This document shows, piece after piece, positions 27,478 to 37,485 of a stretch of 64,000 nt of DNA. Source of the stretch: Paenibacillus psychroresistens (GTDB lineage: Bacteria > Bacillota > Bacilli > Paenibacillales > NBRC-103111); contig NZ_CP034235.1 in the NCBI RefSeq assembly GCF_009728935.1, positions 2,084,001-2,148,000 of the forward strand. The letters are read 5' to 3'. The notes beneath the pieces are model-generated. The model made no database searches and was not told where the DNA came from. It was given only the letters and a program-made list of their open reading frames with translations. The position numbers and the translations under genes are program-made. Position 1 is the stretch's first letter; each line of letters opens with the position of its first letter.

Positions 27478-28301
27478 GAATATCGATGCATGCATTCAGG
27501 TTGTACCTGTTAGAAATTGTTATGCTTATACTAAGTCTGATTTATATTACACCGTTGATAATTATGGTGCTAACCTCTCTCAAAACGTCTGGAGAGGCCG
27601 ATGCCTTTAACTTGAAATGGCCAACGAAATGGATGTTCTCCAATTATGTAGATATTTTTGAGAAGGCAAACCTGGTTCGTTCATTGTTGAATAGTGTTTT
27701 CATTACAGTTACGACCCTAGTGATTGTGATTGTCTTCTCCAGCATGGCCGCTTTTATCATAGCAAGAGTTAGCAATAAGCGTACCAAATCGATTTACTAT
27801 TTATTCAGTATGGGTTTGTTTGTCCCCTTATTCCTAATTACCACAATAGCAGTCAATAAATTTTTACATATTAATGGTACTTATCTAGGCATTATTCTTG
27901 TCTACGTTTCCACTACTTTATCATGGAGTGTATTCCTGTATACGGGTTTCATCAAAGGAATTCCACGCGAGCTCGATGAGTCAGCTATTGTAGAAGGCTG
28001 CGGGTCTGTTAAATTGTTTTTTCGAATAATATTTCCCTTGCTGCTTCCGGTTACAGCAACTAATGTTATTGTACTTGCCATAACGATTTGGAATGATTTC
28101 TTGCTGCCTTTATTTCTACTGAACAATTCTAAGCAATGGACTATTACTTTAAGCATTTACGGGTTCTTTGGTCAGTACTCCCGAGATTGGAATCTCGTTT
28201 GTGCGGTTTTGGTTGTTACGCTTGCCCCTATTACAATTCTCTATTTTTCTTTTCAGAAATATGTAATTGAGGGCATGACGGCGGGCGCAGTGAAAGGATG
28301 A
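27474..28301 (+). CDS. Sugar ABC transporter permease, MalG/UgpE type, cluster 1
   Basis: A 275-residue permease whose ATG overlaps the preceding stop (ATGA). The EAA loop is a divergent ELDESAIVEGCGSVKLFFRI. It ends QKYVIEGMTAGAVKG, the standard C-terminus of MalG-type permeases. It forms the transmembrane channel with the MalF-type partner. Confidence 0.93.
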   Translation: MRISMHAFRLYLLEIVMLILSLIYITPLIIMVLTSLKTSGEADAFNLKWPTKWMFSNYVDIFEKANLVRSLLNSVFITVTTLVIVIVFSSMAAFIIARVSNKRTKSIYYLFSMGLFVPLFLITTIAVNKFLHINGTYLGIILVYVSTTLSWSVFLYTGFIKGIPRELDESAIVEGCGSVKLFFRIIFPLLLPVTATNVIVLAITIWNDFLLPLFLLNNSKQWTITLSIYGFFGQYSRDWNLVCAVLVVTLAPITILYFSFQKYVIEGMTAGAVKG

Positions 28302-28344
28302 TTCATAGTATAATGAATTATCAAGCATTTTGGAGGCTCCTGGC

Positions 28345-30135
28345 ATGCTGAAAAATACCAATTTCCAGAAAAAGATGTTTATCTATTATTCAACGATCAA
28401 CATCGTTATTATCCTTCTGACCACTCTTGGCGTGTATCTTTATAGCTATAAAAATCTGGAAACGAGAGCGAAGGAAAATTTGCTGCAGCTTACAATAAAA
28501 ACCTCTGAACAAGCGGATAGCTTTGTATCTACTATGGATAATTTGGCCTTGCAGTTAATGAGCAATAAAACAATCAGGGACAAGCTGGCCTCATTTGATG
28601 CTGCACAAGCAGTAAATCACTTTGATACGGATTTGGAGGGGGCAAGAGAGATTGAGGATATCCTTTCTTCGATAAATGGACCCAAATCAACAGCTTGGCG
28701 GCTAAGCATTTATAAGCCCGAAGGTGATTATATGGGTCTTGGCAACGTACCAACAAAACCGGAGTCCATTCAGAAAAGCATTCAAAGTTTGCCATGGCTC
28801 AAGAAACTATCGGATTTGAAAGGCAGTAAGCTTCTCATTGACCCTCAATATGACCCGTGGTCCGATCAACGCGACTTTAAACTCGTTTCGTTAATTAGAG
28901 AAATTCGATATGATAATATATCTTACGGTATTGCCGAGGTACAGCAACCTTACTCCGCTCTTGAGAAAATTATGAATGTCAGCAATATGCAGCAAGTGTC
29001 GACCCTCTTGATTGATCAAGAAGGAGATATAATTTATCCACAGCTCGAATTAAACACGAGCATAAGAAGTACAATGGAGCTCCTTCACCCAATCATTCAA
29101 GATAATAAAGAAGGCAAAACGACTTTGGACAAGCAGGTTATTGTCTTTAAGCGCTCAGAACTAACAGGTTGGACAACCATTTATATTCAACCTTCGCACA
29201 TATTACTATACCCGGCGCGATTTATTCTGATGATGATTCCACTTGTGGGATTGATTCTTCTACTTTTGTCACTAGGGGTCATTTATATTCTTTCCAGAAG
29301 TATAAGCAAGCCTCTGCTTCAGCTCCATGATTCCATCAAGCAGGTAAGCTTAAGCAATTGGCAATTGAATCTACCGGAGCCTAAGACTCATAATGAAATT
29401 ATGTTATTAAACCGTTCCTTCAATAACATGATGATAAGGCTGGAGGAGTCAATGAATTTATTGATTCTTTCCCGTTCCAGAGAAGCTAAGGCGCATTTCT
29501 TGGCGTTGCAATCGCAAATGAATCCGCATTTTCTCTACAACATGCTTGCTGTAATTAATTCAGCCGCACGCGAGAATGATCATGTTAAGGTCAGTGAAAT
29601 TTGCACTCAAACCTCCAATATCCTAAGGTATTTAACATCGGGGAATAACAAAGAGGTCACGCTCCATGAAGAGTTTGCACAAATGGAAGCCTACATTAAA
29701 TTAATGAAGCATCGATTTGAGAGGCATTTTAATTTTATCATGGAAGTCGATCCTGCTTTGTACGCGATTCATGTTCCTAAGCTGATCCTACAGCCGCTAG
29801 TAGAAAACTGTTTTAACCATGCCTTTAAAGGTAGAAAACCGGTTTGGGAAATCACTCTCATGGGCGGGATTGCTGATGGGTTTTGGAATATCGAAATTAT
29901 AGATAATGGAAATGGGTTTTCAAAGAATGTCCTGGATAAAATAGAAGAGGAGCGGAAGGAATTTGATGCGAAATTAAATAAAAGCGAGCTCGACAATGCC
30001 CATGAAATAGGTGGATTGGGTTTAATCAACTGTTATGAACGATTAAAGATACTGTATGAAAATGAGCTTGTTTTTGAAATAGTTAATTTGCCTCAACAAG
30101 GTGCGAGAATTACAATTGGAGGTCCTTTGTTATGA
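28345..30135 (+). CDS. YesM-type sensor histidine kinase, cluster 1
   Basis: A 596-residue membrane kinase with spans near residues 10-32 and 293-318 enclosing an extracellular sensor, then HAMP (SRSISKPLLQLHDSIKQ), the phosphoacceptor H395 in QMNPHFLYNMLA, the N-box LILQPLVENCFNHAF and the G-box IIDNGNGFS plus GGLGLINCYERL. GGAGG at 28332-28336 fixes the start at the ATG 28345 rather than the earlier TTG. It overlaps the response regulator gene by 4 bases. It likely senses the extracellular sugar, perhaps together with the binding lipoprotein. Confidence 0.93.
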   Translation: MLKNTNFQKKMFIYYSTINIVIILLTTLGVYLYSYKNLETRAKENLLQLTIKTSEQADSFVSTMDNLALQLMSNKTIRDKLASFDAAQAVNHFDTDLEGAREIEDILSSINGPKSTAWRLSIYKPEGDYMGLGNVPTKPESIQKSIQSLPWLKKLSDLKGSKLLIDPQYDPWSDQRDFKLVSLIREIRYDNISYGIAEVQQPYSALEKIMNVSNMQQVSTLLIDQEGDIIYPQLELNTSIRSTMELLHPIIQDNKEGKTTLDKQVIVFKRSELTGWTTIYIQPSHILLYPARFILMMIPLVGLILLLLSLGVIYILSRSISKPLLQLHDSIKQVSLSNWQLNLPEPKTHNEIMLLNRSFNNMMIRLEESMNLLILSRSREAKAHFLALQSQMNPHFLYNMLAVINSAARENDHVKVSEICTQTSNILRYLTSGNNKEVTLHEEFAQMEAYIKLMKHRFERHFNFIMEVDPALYAIHVPKLILQPLVENCFNHAFKGRKPVWEITLMGGIADGFWNIEIIDNGNGFSKNVLDKIEEERKEFDAKLNKSELDNAHEIGGLGLINCYERLKILYENELVFEIVNLPQQGARITIGGPLL

Positions 30136-31667
30136 TCCGAATTATGATTATTGAAGACGAGCCTCCAATATTAAGAGACACAAAGCATTTAATTCAAACT
30201 TATCATAAGGATTTTATTGTGGTAGCCGAGGCATTTGATGGTGAGGAAGCCTTAAGTATGATAGCTGCAGCTAAACCCGATGTAATTATTACCGATATCT
30301 CTATGATGGCGATGGACGGTCTGGAATTATTGACGGTTGTGCATAAGCTTTACCCGAATATAATTACGATTATTCTTTCCGGTTATCAGGAATTTGAATT
30401 TGCTAGAAAGGCGATGAAATTGGGAGTCGAGGATTATTTATTAAAGCCCTTATCGGTAGAAGCACTTGCTGAACTGCTGGAACGGGTATCATTTAAATTT
30501 TACGAAACGGTGCAGGCATCATGGCAGGCCTATTGGGAGTCCTTGGTACAAGCTAAATCCAATCGGGAAATGCCGGTTGCTTCTATTTTCACAGTGTTTA
30601 GTTCTTATGTGCTTTCCATCGGTCCCTACGTTACATTCTCGATTGGAAAATATTATTACAACCGGTTTGTATGGGATCGGCTAGTAATAACGAAAAAGCT
30701 GGATGAAGCTTTCGCTTTTCTTGGAAATGTCTGGGTTGTAGATGGAAGCACGGGGAATGAAAAGGTGATTATTATTGGATTCCGGGACATCACTGATTCC
30801 TTAGCGGATGTTTCCGATCAGGTGTATAACCTTATTTCAGAAGCAATACCACTTCCAATTACTTTAGTCAAAGGCAATGAATTTATTAAACCGGAGGATT
30901 TGAGCTACGATATTCCCAAATCCATTCTAAAGCTCAGTAAAAGTGTGACTCCCGGAAGATCACAATACCTCTTTGACAACGTTTGGAACCATGCTTCTGA
31001 TCCACAAAGTCTGCAGATAGATGCTAACATGGTGAACAGGCTATCCCTGTATATTCAAAAAAAGCAGAAGGAGCCATTTAATCAGGAGCTGGATCATATT
31101 CTGGATAGTTTGGAGGAAGCGGAAGCTCCGCAAATTTTCATTGAAATGCACTTTAGATATTTGCTGTCCGTTTGTTATCAGAACCATTCAATTTCACAAG
31201 CCCATGATCGGGTTCATTTAGAATTGGAGCTGGATGAGCTGCTCTCCAATGCTTTTTCATTCAAGGAGATAAAGGAGGGACTTAAATATATTTTTGACGG
31301 TTTTTTCCCAAGCGCACTTTCCAAACAAAATGATTCTAATTTGCTCGTAAACCAAATCGAAGAATATCTTCAAAAACACTATACGGAATCGATTAATCAT
31401 CAAGTATTATCAGAGCGGTTTGGGTTGGTTCCGTATTATATAAGTAAAATATTTAAGAATAAAATGGGTGTTTCTCCCGTTGAATATTTAACAAAGCTAC
31501 GCATTCAGAAATCTAAGGAGCTCTTGATAGAACGACCTGATTTGTTATCAAAGGAAATCTCTCTGCTAACAGGTTTTCAAGAGCAATATTACTTCAGCAA
31601 AGTGTTTAAAGCCCTCACAGGGCTGACTCCGATCGAGTATCGCGAAAAAAACCTTGAAAAAGATTAA
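30132..31667 (+). CDS. YesN-type AraC response regulator, cluster 1
   Basis: A 511-residue regulator: receiver domain 1-120 with acidic pocket EDE at 8-10, phosphoacceptor D55 (VIITDISMM) and the conserved Lys in LLKPLS; a long middle region typical of the YesN group; and a C-terminal AraC double HTH (LSERFGLVPYYISKIFKNKM, then EISLLTGFQEQYYFSKVFKA). Translationally coupled to the kinase. It is the probable binder of the twin 46-bp elements at 21782 and 25035. A weaker look-alike (TTAACAGT at 31693, TACAAT at 31735) lies before the next gene. Confidence 0.93.
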   Translation: MIRIMIIEDEPPILRDTKHLIQTYHKDFIVVAEAFDGEEALSMIAAAKPDVIITDISMMAMDGLELLTVVHKLYPNIITIILSGYQEFEFARKAMKLGVEDYLLKPLSVEALAELLERVSFKFYETVQASWQAYWESLVQAKSNREMPVASIFTVFSSYVLSIGPYVTFSIGKYYYNRFVWDRLVITKKLDEAFAFLGNVWVVDGSTGNEKVIIIGFRDITDSLADVSDQVYNLISEAIPLPITLVKGNEFIKPEDLSYDIPKSILKLSKSVTPGRSQYLFDNVWNHASDPQSLQIDANMVNRLSLYIQKKQKEPFNQELDHILDSLEEAEAPQIFIEMHFRYLLSVCYQNHSISQAHDRVHLELELDELLSNAFSFKEIKEGLKYIFDGFFPSALSKQNDSNLLVNQIEEYLQKHYTESINHQVLSERFGLVPYYISKIFKNKMGVSPVEYLTKLRIQKSKELLIERPDLLSKEISLLTGFQEQYYFSKVFKALTGLTPIEYREKNLEKD

Positions 31668-31784
31668 GGCGCGAACAATTGATATTCCACAGTTAACAGT
31701 TCGATTCCGTACTCAATCTATGTTGCCATGCGAGTACAATATAACGTGGACTTTATTCATACTAACCTTAAGGAGGAGAACCAC

Positions 31785-33722
31785 ATGATTCAAGGTTCTA
31801 GCCATTATTTCATTTATGTAGCACTCCATGGAAACGATGATAATGAAGGCAATGAAGCTTCGCCTTTTCGTACGATCACAAGAGCAAGGGATGCATTGAG
31901 AGAACTCAAAATAAGTATAAAGAGCGATATCATCGTCTACATACGAGGTGGAGTTTACGAGTTGGATGCGCCCATTGTTTTTGATGAAAGGGATTCAGGA
32001 TTTAATGGAAATTGTATCACTTATTGCACATATCCAGGTGAAAATGTGCAGATATCCGGTGCTAAAAGAATTACAGGTTGGAATAGGGTAGAGAGCGAAT
32101 GCGAATATCCGCTCTGGAAGGTAGAGCTTCCGTGGCTTGAAAATACTCGTCATCTATATGTTGATGGGAATTCAGTACCCCGACCGCGTAGTGAAGAAAT
32201 CATTACTCTAGGTTGGGAAACCGTGACAGACGATAGGTTTCAGTTTTGGAATGAACTTGAACGTGTAACGACATTTCAAGGAGAATTCCCTGTCTATGAA
32301 GGATATTCCACTAAGTTAAGCGAGATGGTTGATTGGCGCAATCCGCAGGATATTGAATTCGTATACGACGTAGGTTGGACCCATTGCATTGTACCCGTAG
32401 AGTCGGTTAGGAGTAGTGCTGAGGGAACGATTGTGACTATGCGAATGCCATGTTTCCGAGATTGTTTGATTAAGGGTGGTGTACGTATTAGTACACCTAA
32501 TTACATAGAGAATGTTTTCGAGCTGATGAGCAAGCCTGGAGAATGGTACTTCGATCGTAAAAAAGGAGAGTTGTATTATTTATCGACTGAAGAAGAGAGT
32601 CCTGAAACTAAGTATATGGATGTGCCCATTACAGAACAATTGATCATAGTTAAGGGGAGTCTGGAATGTAAAGTAACAAATTTGGCGTTTTGTGATCTCG
32701 AATTCAGCTTCACGACATGTTTGCACCCGAGCGAAACGGGTCATGCCGAAGTGCAGGCGAATTTGATTAAAGATCCTGATGATGATTTGCTGCTGCATTC
32801 TTCTTACTTAACCTGTCCATCAGGGATTGTGCTAGATGCAACGGATGGCATTACCATAACAGGCTGCAAGTTTCATCACCTTGGTACCGGTGCTGTCGAT
32901 TTGATCAATGGTACGACTCATGCACGAATATATGGGAATCGTTTTTATGCTATTGCCGGAAGCGGGATACAGGTCGGTGGATTTACTTTCTCTGATGCAC
33001 ATCCTGAAGACCCACGTAACATTGTGAATGATAATGTAATCGAGAATAATTATTTCTCTGATATTGGAACTGAATTTAAGGGAAGTGTAGCAGTGATTGC
33101 CGGGTATACGGAAGGGACGGTTATTGCTCACAATGAAATCCATCATGTTGCCTATAGCGGTATCTCTGTTGGCTGGGGATGGGGATATGCAGACCCACGC
33201 AGTGATGATCGTTATTTTTCCAAGCCTCCTGTTCATTACCCACGCTTTCATTTGCCTACAGTCGCTAACCGGAACCGTATAGAATATAATCATGTTCATC
33301 ATGTGCTGCAGAAGCTTCATGATGGTGCTGGCATATATACATTATCGCTACAGCCAGGATCCGTGATTAAAGGAAATTATGTCCATCATAACGGGAATAA
33401 AGAAGGCATGCTATATAAACTAGGAATTATGGTACACAACTCATCCGAATCCAATCCGTCTTATACCCAATATTTAAATGCGAGTGGGTTTCCTGGCGGA
33501 ATCTATTTGGATGAGGCATCAGGTGGGTTTGAAGTCAGTAATAACATTATGCATGACATTGTAATCCCTATCTTTTATCATGATGTGATCAAGAACGGTT
33601 TCGAGTCGAATAGATTCTCTGATAATCACTTTAACACTCGCCCCAATGAGCCCGATTTCCCAGAAAGTGCTGCGATGAAAGCTGGGCTCCAGCTTGAATT
33701 TCGACATATTTTGAACTGGTAA
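31785..33722 (+). CDS. Cytoplasmic right-handed beta-helix protein, possible GH141-like glycosidase
   Basis: A 645-residue protein starting at the ATG after AAGGAGGAG (31770s). It has no signal peptide, so it should act in the cytoplasm on imported oligosaccharides. The N-terminus (FIYVALHGNDDNEGNEASPF, then TRARDALREL) is the standard first turn of large beta-helix enzymes. Later rungs include NNYFSDIGTEFKGSVAVIAG and HNEIHHVAYSGISVGWGWG. Overall layout recalls GH141-type beta-helix glycosidases (an uncertain comparison from memory; no catalytic residues assigned). It is the last gene of cluster 1 and has a truncated paralog at 18118-19818. Confidence 0.8.
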   Translation: MIQGSSHYFIYVALHGNDDNEGNEASPFRTITRARDALRELKISIKSDIIVYIRGGVYELDAPIVFDERDSGFNGNCITYCTYPGENVQISGAKRITGWNRVESECEYPLWKVELPWLENTRHLYVDGNSVPRPRSEEIITLGWETVTDDRFQFWNELERVTTFQGEFPVYEGYSTKLSEMVDWRNPQDIEFVYDVGWTHCIVPVESVRSSAEGTIVTMRMPCFRDCLIKGGVRISTPNYIENVFELMSKPGEWYFDRKKGELYYLSTEEESPETKYMDVPITEQLIIVKGSLECKVTNLAFCDLEFSFTTCLHPSETGHAEVQANLIKDPDDDLLLHSSYLTCPSGIVLDATDGITITGCKFHHLGTGAVDLINGTTHARIYGNRFYAIAGSGIQVGGFTFSDAHPEDPRNIVNDNVIENNYFSDIGTEFKGSVAVIAGYTEGTVIAHNEIHHVAYSGISVGWGWGYADPRSDDRYFSKPPVHYPRFHLPTVANRNRIEYNHVHHVLQKLHDGAGIYTLSLQPGSVIKGNYVHHNGNKEGMLYKLGIMVHNSSESNPSYTQYLNASGFPGGIYLDEASGGFEVSNNIMHDIVIPIFYHDVIKNGFESNRFSDNHFNTRPNEPDFPESAAMKAGLQLEFRHILNW

Positions 33723-33741
33723 TTACAAAGGGAAACTGCGT

Positions 33742-33786
33742 GAGTTATTTCGTTTGGTTATTGTTGAAGATGAAATTTTGGGATAA
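33742..33786 (+). pseudogene. Response-regulator N-terminal remnant
   Basis: The bases translate as ELFRLVIVEDEILG-stop, exactly the first strand and acidic pocket of a YesN-type receiver domain, right after the cytoplasmic beta-helix gene. No further receiver sequence follows, so it is a leftover of a deleted two-component gene. Confidence 0.45.
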
Positions 33787-33886
33787 CGCCAAATTTCGGC
33801 TATAATATGATCACAGCGGAGGACCCGGCTATTGGTATGAAAGATAATACTAAATCCATTTAAGAGTCAGTATCACCGGAAGCTAA

Positions 33887-34975
33887 TCATGGACTGACAT
33901 CAAAGGTGTAAAGCAAACGTTCGTTTTTAACAATCGAAGCATGTTGGGAGAGCTCCTCGAGTTTAGTATGATAGAGCTCTTCCGCATACTTTAATTGCAG
34001 GATATCTTTGACTTCAGCCATACCCCGATAACCCCCGTTCAATCTTGCCTTTACGTTTATTATCATATAAGCATTATCCAGCTCCAGTAGTTTACTGCTT
34101 TCACCGATTTTAAGAAGCGAAACCTCTTTTGTAAATTCCGGATCTTCTTTATAATCTAATCTTGCTGTTGAATCGTTAAGGATGCGCTCCTTCAAATCTA
34201 CGCCGATATTATTTTGTTGAATGAAGGCTTGAGCAAGTACATCGAAGTTGATTCCCTCTTTTATATCGCTTTCGACTTGGCGCATTGCCATTTCAGCGAG
34301 CTTTTTGCGATCACTATCGATATTTCCATTCCTATCTAAATAGGGTGCAGAAAGTAGTTGGACGCGGGTGATTGGCTCCTTTTTAAAGATAGATTCCTTG
34401 AGACTGTCATAAAGCACTTGTAATTTATTCTCATCTAAAGGCTCAGCTTGTTCAGTTAGCTTCGCTTGTATCTGATGAATTAGATTATTGTGAATATAAT
34501 CGAAATACATAGCTTCATCATACTGAATCGGACCATATATGACAGCACCTTTTTCTACCGCTGCAGCTCTTCTTACATTTTCAGCATGCCATGCCTTTAA
34601 GAAAGCAGAGTAATCCAGATAAGAGTTTAATCCGGTTGCTTTAGCAAGAATTTGCACAAGTTTGACTTGGCTAACATCCTCAAGTGCCAATCGTTTTAAT
34701 CGTTCCGCAGGAGCTTCACCTTGAATCTTAGTTGTCCAGAATGATTTGCTCATTTCGATGTTATAGGATTGTTTATAAAACTGAACGATTTCGGCACGGT
34801 GCTTGTTCATAAAGAAACGGAGCTCTTGAGCTTGGACCGGTTCGGAGTTTACGGTTGCAACAATAGTATCAACCGCGGTTGGCTTATGTGTTATCCAAAG
34901 AAATGCACATACGAATGCAAATAGCAGTAAGAAACACGTCAACACTAGATAACGTAACGGAATGGTTGATCTCAT
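33887..34975 (-). CDS. Membrane-anchored SurA/PrsA-like foldase, cluster 2
   Basis: A 362-residue protein with one N-terminal membrane span (about 8-28) followed by a SurA_N-like segment IVATVNSEPVQAQELRFF. It is a homolog of the protein at 24056 (shared VNxEPV motif, and VEKGAVIYGPIQY against KKKGEIVFGKNQF). The later part is a degenerate parvulin-like domain. GGAGGTGA lies about 10 bases before the ATG at 34975; the longer frame upstream was rejected. It follows the secreted beta-helix gene 35142-37193 on the same strand, with a strong hairpin in between. Inferred to aid export and folding of that enzyme. Confidence 0.72.
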   Translation of the reverse strand: MRSTIPLRYLVLTCFLLLFAFVCAFLWITHKPTAVDTIVATVNSEPVQAQELRFFMNKHRAEIVQFYKQSYNIEMSKSFWTTKIQGEAPAERLKRLALEDVSQVKLVQILAKATGLNSYLDYSAFLKAWHAENVRRAAAVEKGAVIYGPIQYDEAMYFDYIHNNLIHQIQAKLTEQAEPLDENKLQVLYDSLKESIFKKEPITRVQLLSAPYLDRNGNIDSDRKKLAEMAMRQVESDIKEGINFDVLAQAFIQQNNIGVDLKERILNDSTARLDYKEDPEFTKEVSLLKIGESSKLLELDNAYMIINVKARLNGGYRGMAEVKDILQLKYAEELYHTKLEELSQHASIVKNERLLYTFDVSP

Positions 34976-35010
34976 CCATGCCTCACCTCCGATTTGTGAT
35001 TTATGTAGGA

Positions 35011-35036
35011 GAGCGCGACATATTCTTGTCGCGCTC
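35011..35036 (-). promoter_or_regulatory. Strong intercistronic hairpin before the foldase-like gene
   Basis: GAGCGCGACA and TGTCGCGCTC form a perfect 10-bp stem with a 6-base loop. A T-run follows only on the plus strand, so for the leftward transcript it is not a canonical terminator; it may be an mRNA processing or stability element about 20 bases before the foldase ribosome site. Confidence 0.5.
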
Positions 35037-35141
35037 ATTTTTTGTGCAAATATCAGAAAGTATTTAATTCCATACTTTTGACTGATATTTCTTGGCAAAC
35101 GCACTGTCCATAAAGGACGGCGTAGCCGTTTATCCTCGGGT

Positions 35142-37193
35142 TTACTGGATAATCAGCTGTGGTTTGTTGACGCTATTCTCGTCGCTGTTAAAGGTAATGA
35201 GCTTATCATCGGCGGTTGTCGTTTCGACAATGAGCGTCACTATTTTATCGCCAGATAGCTGAGATTGGGCATAATTTGTAATGTTAAAGCTATATAATTG
35301 AGCAGTCGAATTGACCGCAGTCGTCGCTAAAACCGATCCAGTCTCAACTGGCGCATTATTCCACGTTAAAGCAGATTCAGTCCAGGTATCGGAAGCGGCT
35401 GCGAAGATGCTGACCGTAACAGATGTAGTATCGGTGGTATTGTTTCCATACAGCTTAAGTACTGCGCTGTTTATCGAGGAAAGAGCCGATAGATTGAATT
35501 TCAAATATGATTTTCGCGTAAAGCCAGCCGTTGCACTTTTTTTTATCTCGAGCGTAGTATTCGTCCCATAATTCGTGCTTGCGGACGAACCGTCTTTAAT
35601 GAACGAATCATCTGTCGAGCTTGGCAATGAAACGGTAGTTGCCGTTTGGCCAGTCCCATTATAAGCACCGCGGTTTGGAGATGAAGATGTGGAAACTGAA
35701 TTCCCCCAATAATCCTTGCCGCCATTACTGGAAATTAGCACTCCTGAACCAAGGGCTGGCGAGCTTGTCAGCAGTTTATAACCGGCCACACTAGTAATGC
35801 CGGTTCCACTGGTTCCACCACTTACGAATAGCGGATCTCCAGTCAATTTATGAGCGTCGGCAGGCTCACTGGCGGGATGGTTGCCGTAGAATAGGTTGTA
35901 ATCGAACACACCATTGCCGGTTGAATACGTACCAGAACCTTGATTATAAATGATGTTGTTCTTGAAGCTGTATGAATTCGTTGAGGATCCTGTAATCACA
36001 ACGGGTTGTGTAGTTAAGCCGCTCTTAATATACATCGTGTTGTTATAAATTTTGGTATTCGTGTTTACTCCTTCGGAGAAGTAAAAGCCTCGCTGTTTAT
36101 CGTTCTGACTGATGTTATATCGAATGGTCACATTATCATTGTAGCCAAGGCCGGGGCCCATGATCATAAAGCCGCCGCCTTCATTATCATGGCTATAGTT
36201 GTATTGAATGATTGTTCCATTGCTGTTCCAATCGGCATCGAAACCAAGTCCGTCGGACGTCGTCTTTTGACCGTATGCTTCGTTATATTGAGAGATGGCA
36301 TTATCTGTGTTGAATTGCCATATTGCATCGGTAAATTGACCGTTGCTCGTATTGTTATTGCCCGCCACATTGTATTCAATCAGCGGAGCATCCGCCGCAC
36401 GAACCACAATGGCATCACCGCTTACCGAAGTAACGGAATTGTTGCGAACGATTACATTTGTCATCGGCGTCCAAGCACCAGACCCGTTCGTTTGACTAAG
36501 TCGATTCCGCCAAGTGGACTGTGTAAAGATTCCAGTTCGTACCAAGTCATGAACATTATTATTCTCAATCAATACATTGTTAAACTTGGTTGCTGTTGTT
36601 CCGCCGATCACCTGTACGGAGATGCCACCGGATAACTTCGCTATTGCATCGAAACCGTTTGTGCCTTTTACATTATGGACGTCAAGGTTGGCTAGATGAA
36701 TATTGTTTAAGGTGCCAGCATTCTCACCGACTATATCGACGCCTCTTCGGTCGCCTTCTGTCGCACTGTCATTGGTAATCTCCAGATTTTGAATGTCCCA
36801 ATATTGTTGATTATACAAGTACACCGTACCGCTTCCTGTGATGCCTCCTCCATTAATAATTGGTTTGTTGCCAGTTCCAAATTTATCGATATAGATCGAG
36901 TTGCCGCTGCTGCCTGACCCAAGCGGATGCAGCTGTCCTGTCCAAGTCCCGCCGGATTTGAATAAGATTTTGTCACCAGGCAGGAAGGTGATGCTGTTGA
37001 CCTTCGTCAACGATTTCCAAGCTGTGGCCGGACTTGTTCCATTTCCACTGTCATTGGTCTGAGAAGAATCGACATAATAAGTAATCCCGGCTGCTTTAGC
37101 TTGTTCGGGAAACGACAATGCTGTTGCTGTCATTACTAATAATATAGCTAACAACAATGGAAACCAGCTTTTGCTAATTTGTAATGATTTCAT
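35142..37193 (-). CDS. Secreted right-handed beta-helix protein with C-terminal DNRLRE-like domain
   Basis: A 683-residue protein. The signal peptide ends PEQAKA before AGITYYVDSSQTN (cut near residue 35). A beta-helix spans about 36-515, with helix rungs like those of 21929-23968 (NYSHDNEGGGFMIMGPG). The C-terminal ~160 residues match the DNRLRE/disaggregatase-type module (SSTDDSFIKDGSSASTNYGT, then RKSYLKFNLSAL, SALTWNNAP and SVNKPQLIIQ), a domain considered carbohydrate-binding in several secreted proteins. AAGGAGGA precedes the ATG. It is divergent from the cluster 2 importer and is the likely extracellular depolymerase of that cluster; its exact catalytic family is unassigned. Confidence 0.85.
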   Translation of the reverse strand: MKSLQISKSWFPLLLAILLVMTATALSFPEQAKAAGITYYVDSSQTNDSGNGTSPATAWKSLTKVNSITFLPGDKILFKSGGTWTGQLHPLGSGSSGNSIYIDKFGTGNKPIINGGGITGSGTVYLYNQQYWDIQNLEITNDSATEGDRRGVDIVGENAGTLNNIHLANLDVHNVKGTNGFDAIAKLSGGISVQVIGGTTATKFNNVLIENNNVHDLVRTGIFTQSTWRNRLSQTNGSGAWTPMTNVIVRNNSVTSVSGDAIVVRAADAPLIEYNVAGNNNTSNGQFTDAIWQFNTDNAISQYNEAYGQKTTSDGLGFDADWNSNGTIIQYNYSHDNEGGGFMIMGPGLGYNDNVTIRYNISQNDKQRGFYFSEGVNTNTKIYNNTMYIKSGLTTQPVVITGSSTNSYSFKNNIIYNQGSGTYSTGNGVFDYNLFYGNHPASEPADAHKLTGDPLFVSGGTSGTGITSVAGYKLLTSSPALGSGVLISSNGGKDYWGNSVSTSSSPNRGAYNGTGQTATTVSLPSSTDDSFIKDGSSASTNYGTNTTLEIKKSATAGFTRKSYLKFNLSALSSINSAVLKLYGNNTTDTTSVTVSIFAAASDTWTESALTWNNAPVETGSVLATTAVNSTAQLYSFNITNYAQSQLSGDKIVTLIVETTTADDKLITFNSDENSVNKPQLIIQ

Positions 37194-37485
37194 CCTGCAT
37201 TCCTCCTTTAGTTTGTATTAAGCGCTTACATTTCAGAACGATCTAGCTGTTTACTTCGCTATTATATCAAAACAGAGAGTGATGTCTGTGTTAGATCTCG
37301 ACCTATTTGTGCCCAATCATTACAATGTTCAACAAACCTGACATCCTAAAGAAAAGATTGAAAGCTTAAAAGGTAAAGAAATTACACAAATCAGTAAAAT
37401 AATACGATCTCGGCTTCGAATCTTAAGCTCTATACTAATAGTGTAAGCCGTGAGACTTATAGTTGAAATTATTGAGGTGGGCATC
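37194..37485. promoter_or_regulatory. Divergent control region of cluster 2 with cre-like site
   Basis: Bases 37217-37230 read, on the minus strand, TGTAAGCGCTTAAT, matching 12 of 14 cre consensus positions, 24 bases before the beta-helix start codon. The rest of the region separates the leftward beta-helix gene and the rightward permease gene. I did not find a confident repeated regulator site here. Confidence 0.45.

Noticed and set aside
35011-35036. Rho-independent terminator for the leftward beta-helix gene
   Set aside because: The T-run lies on the wrong side for the leftward transcript, so it is listed as an intercistronic hairpin.
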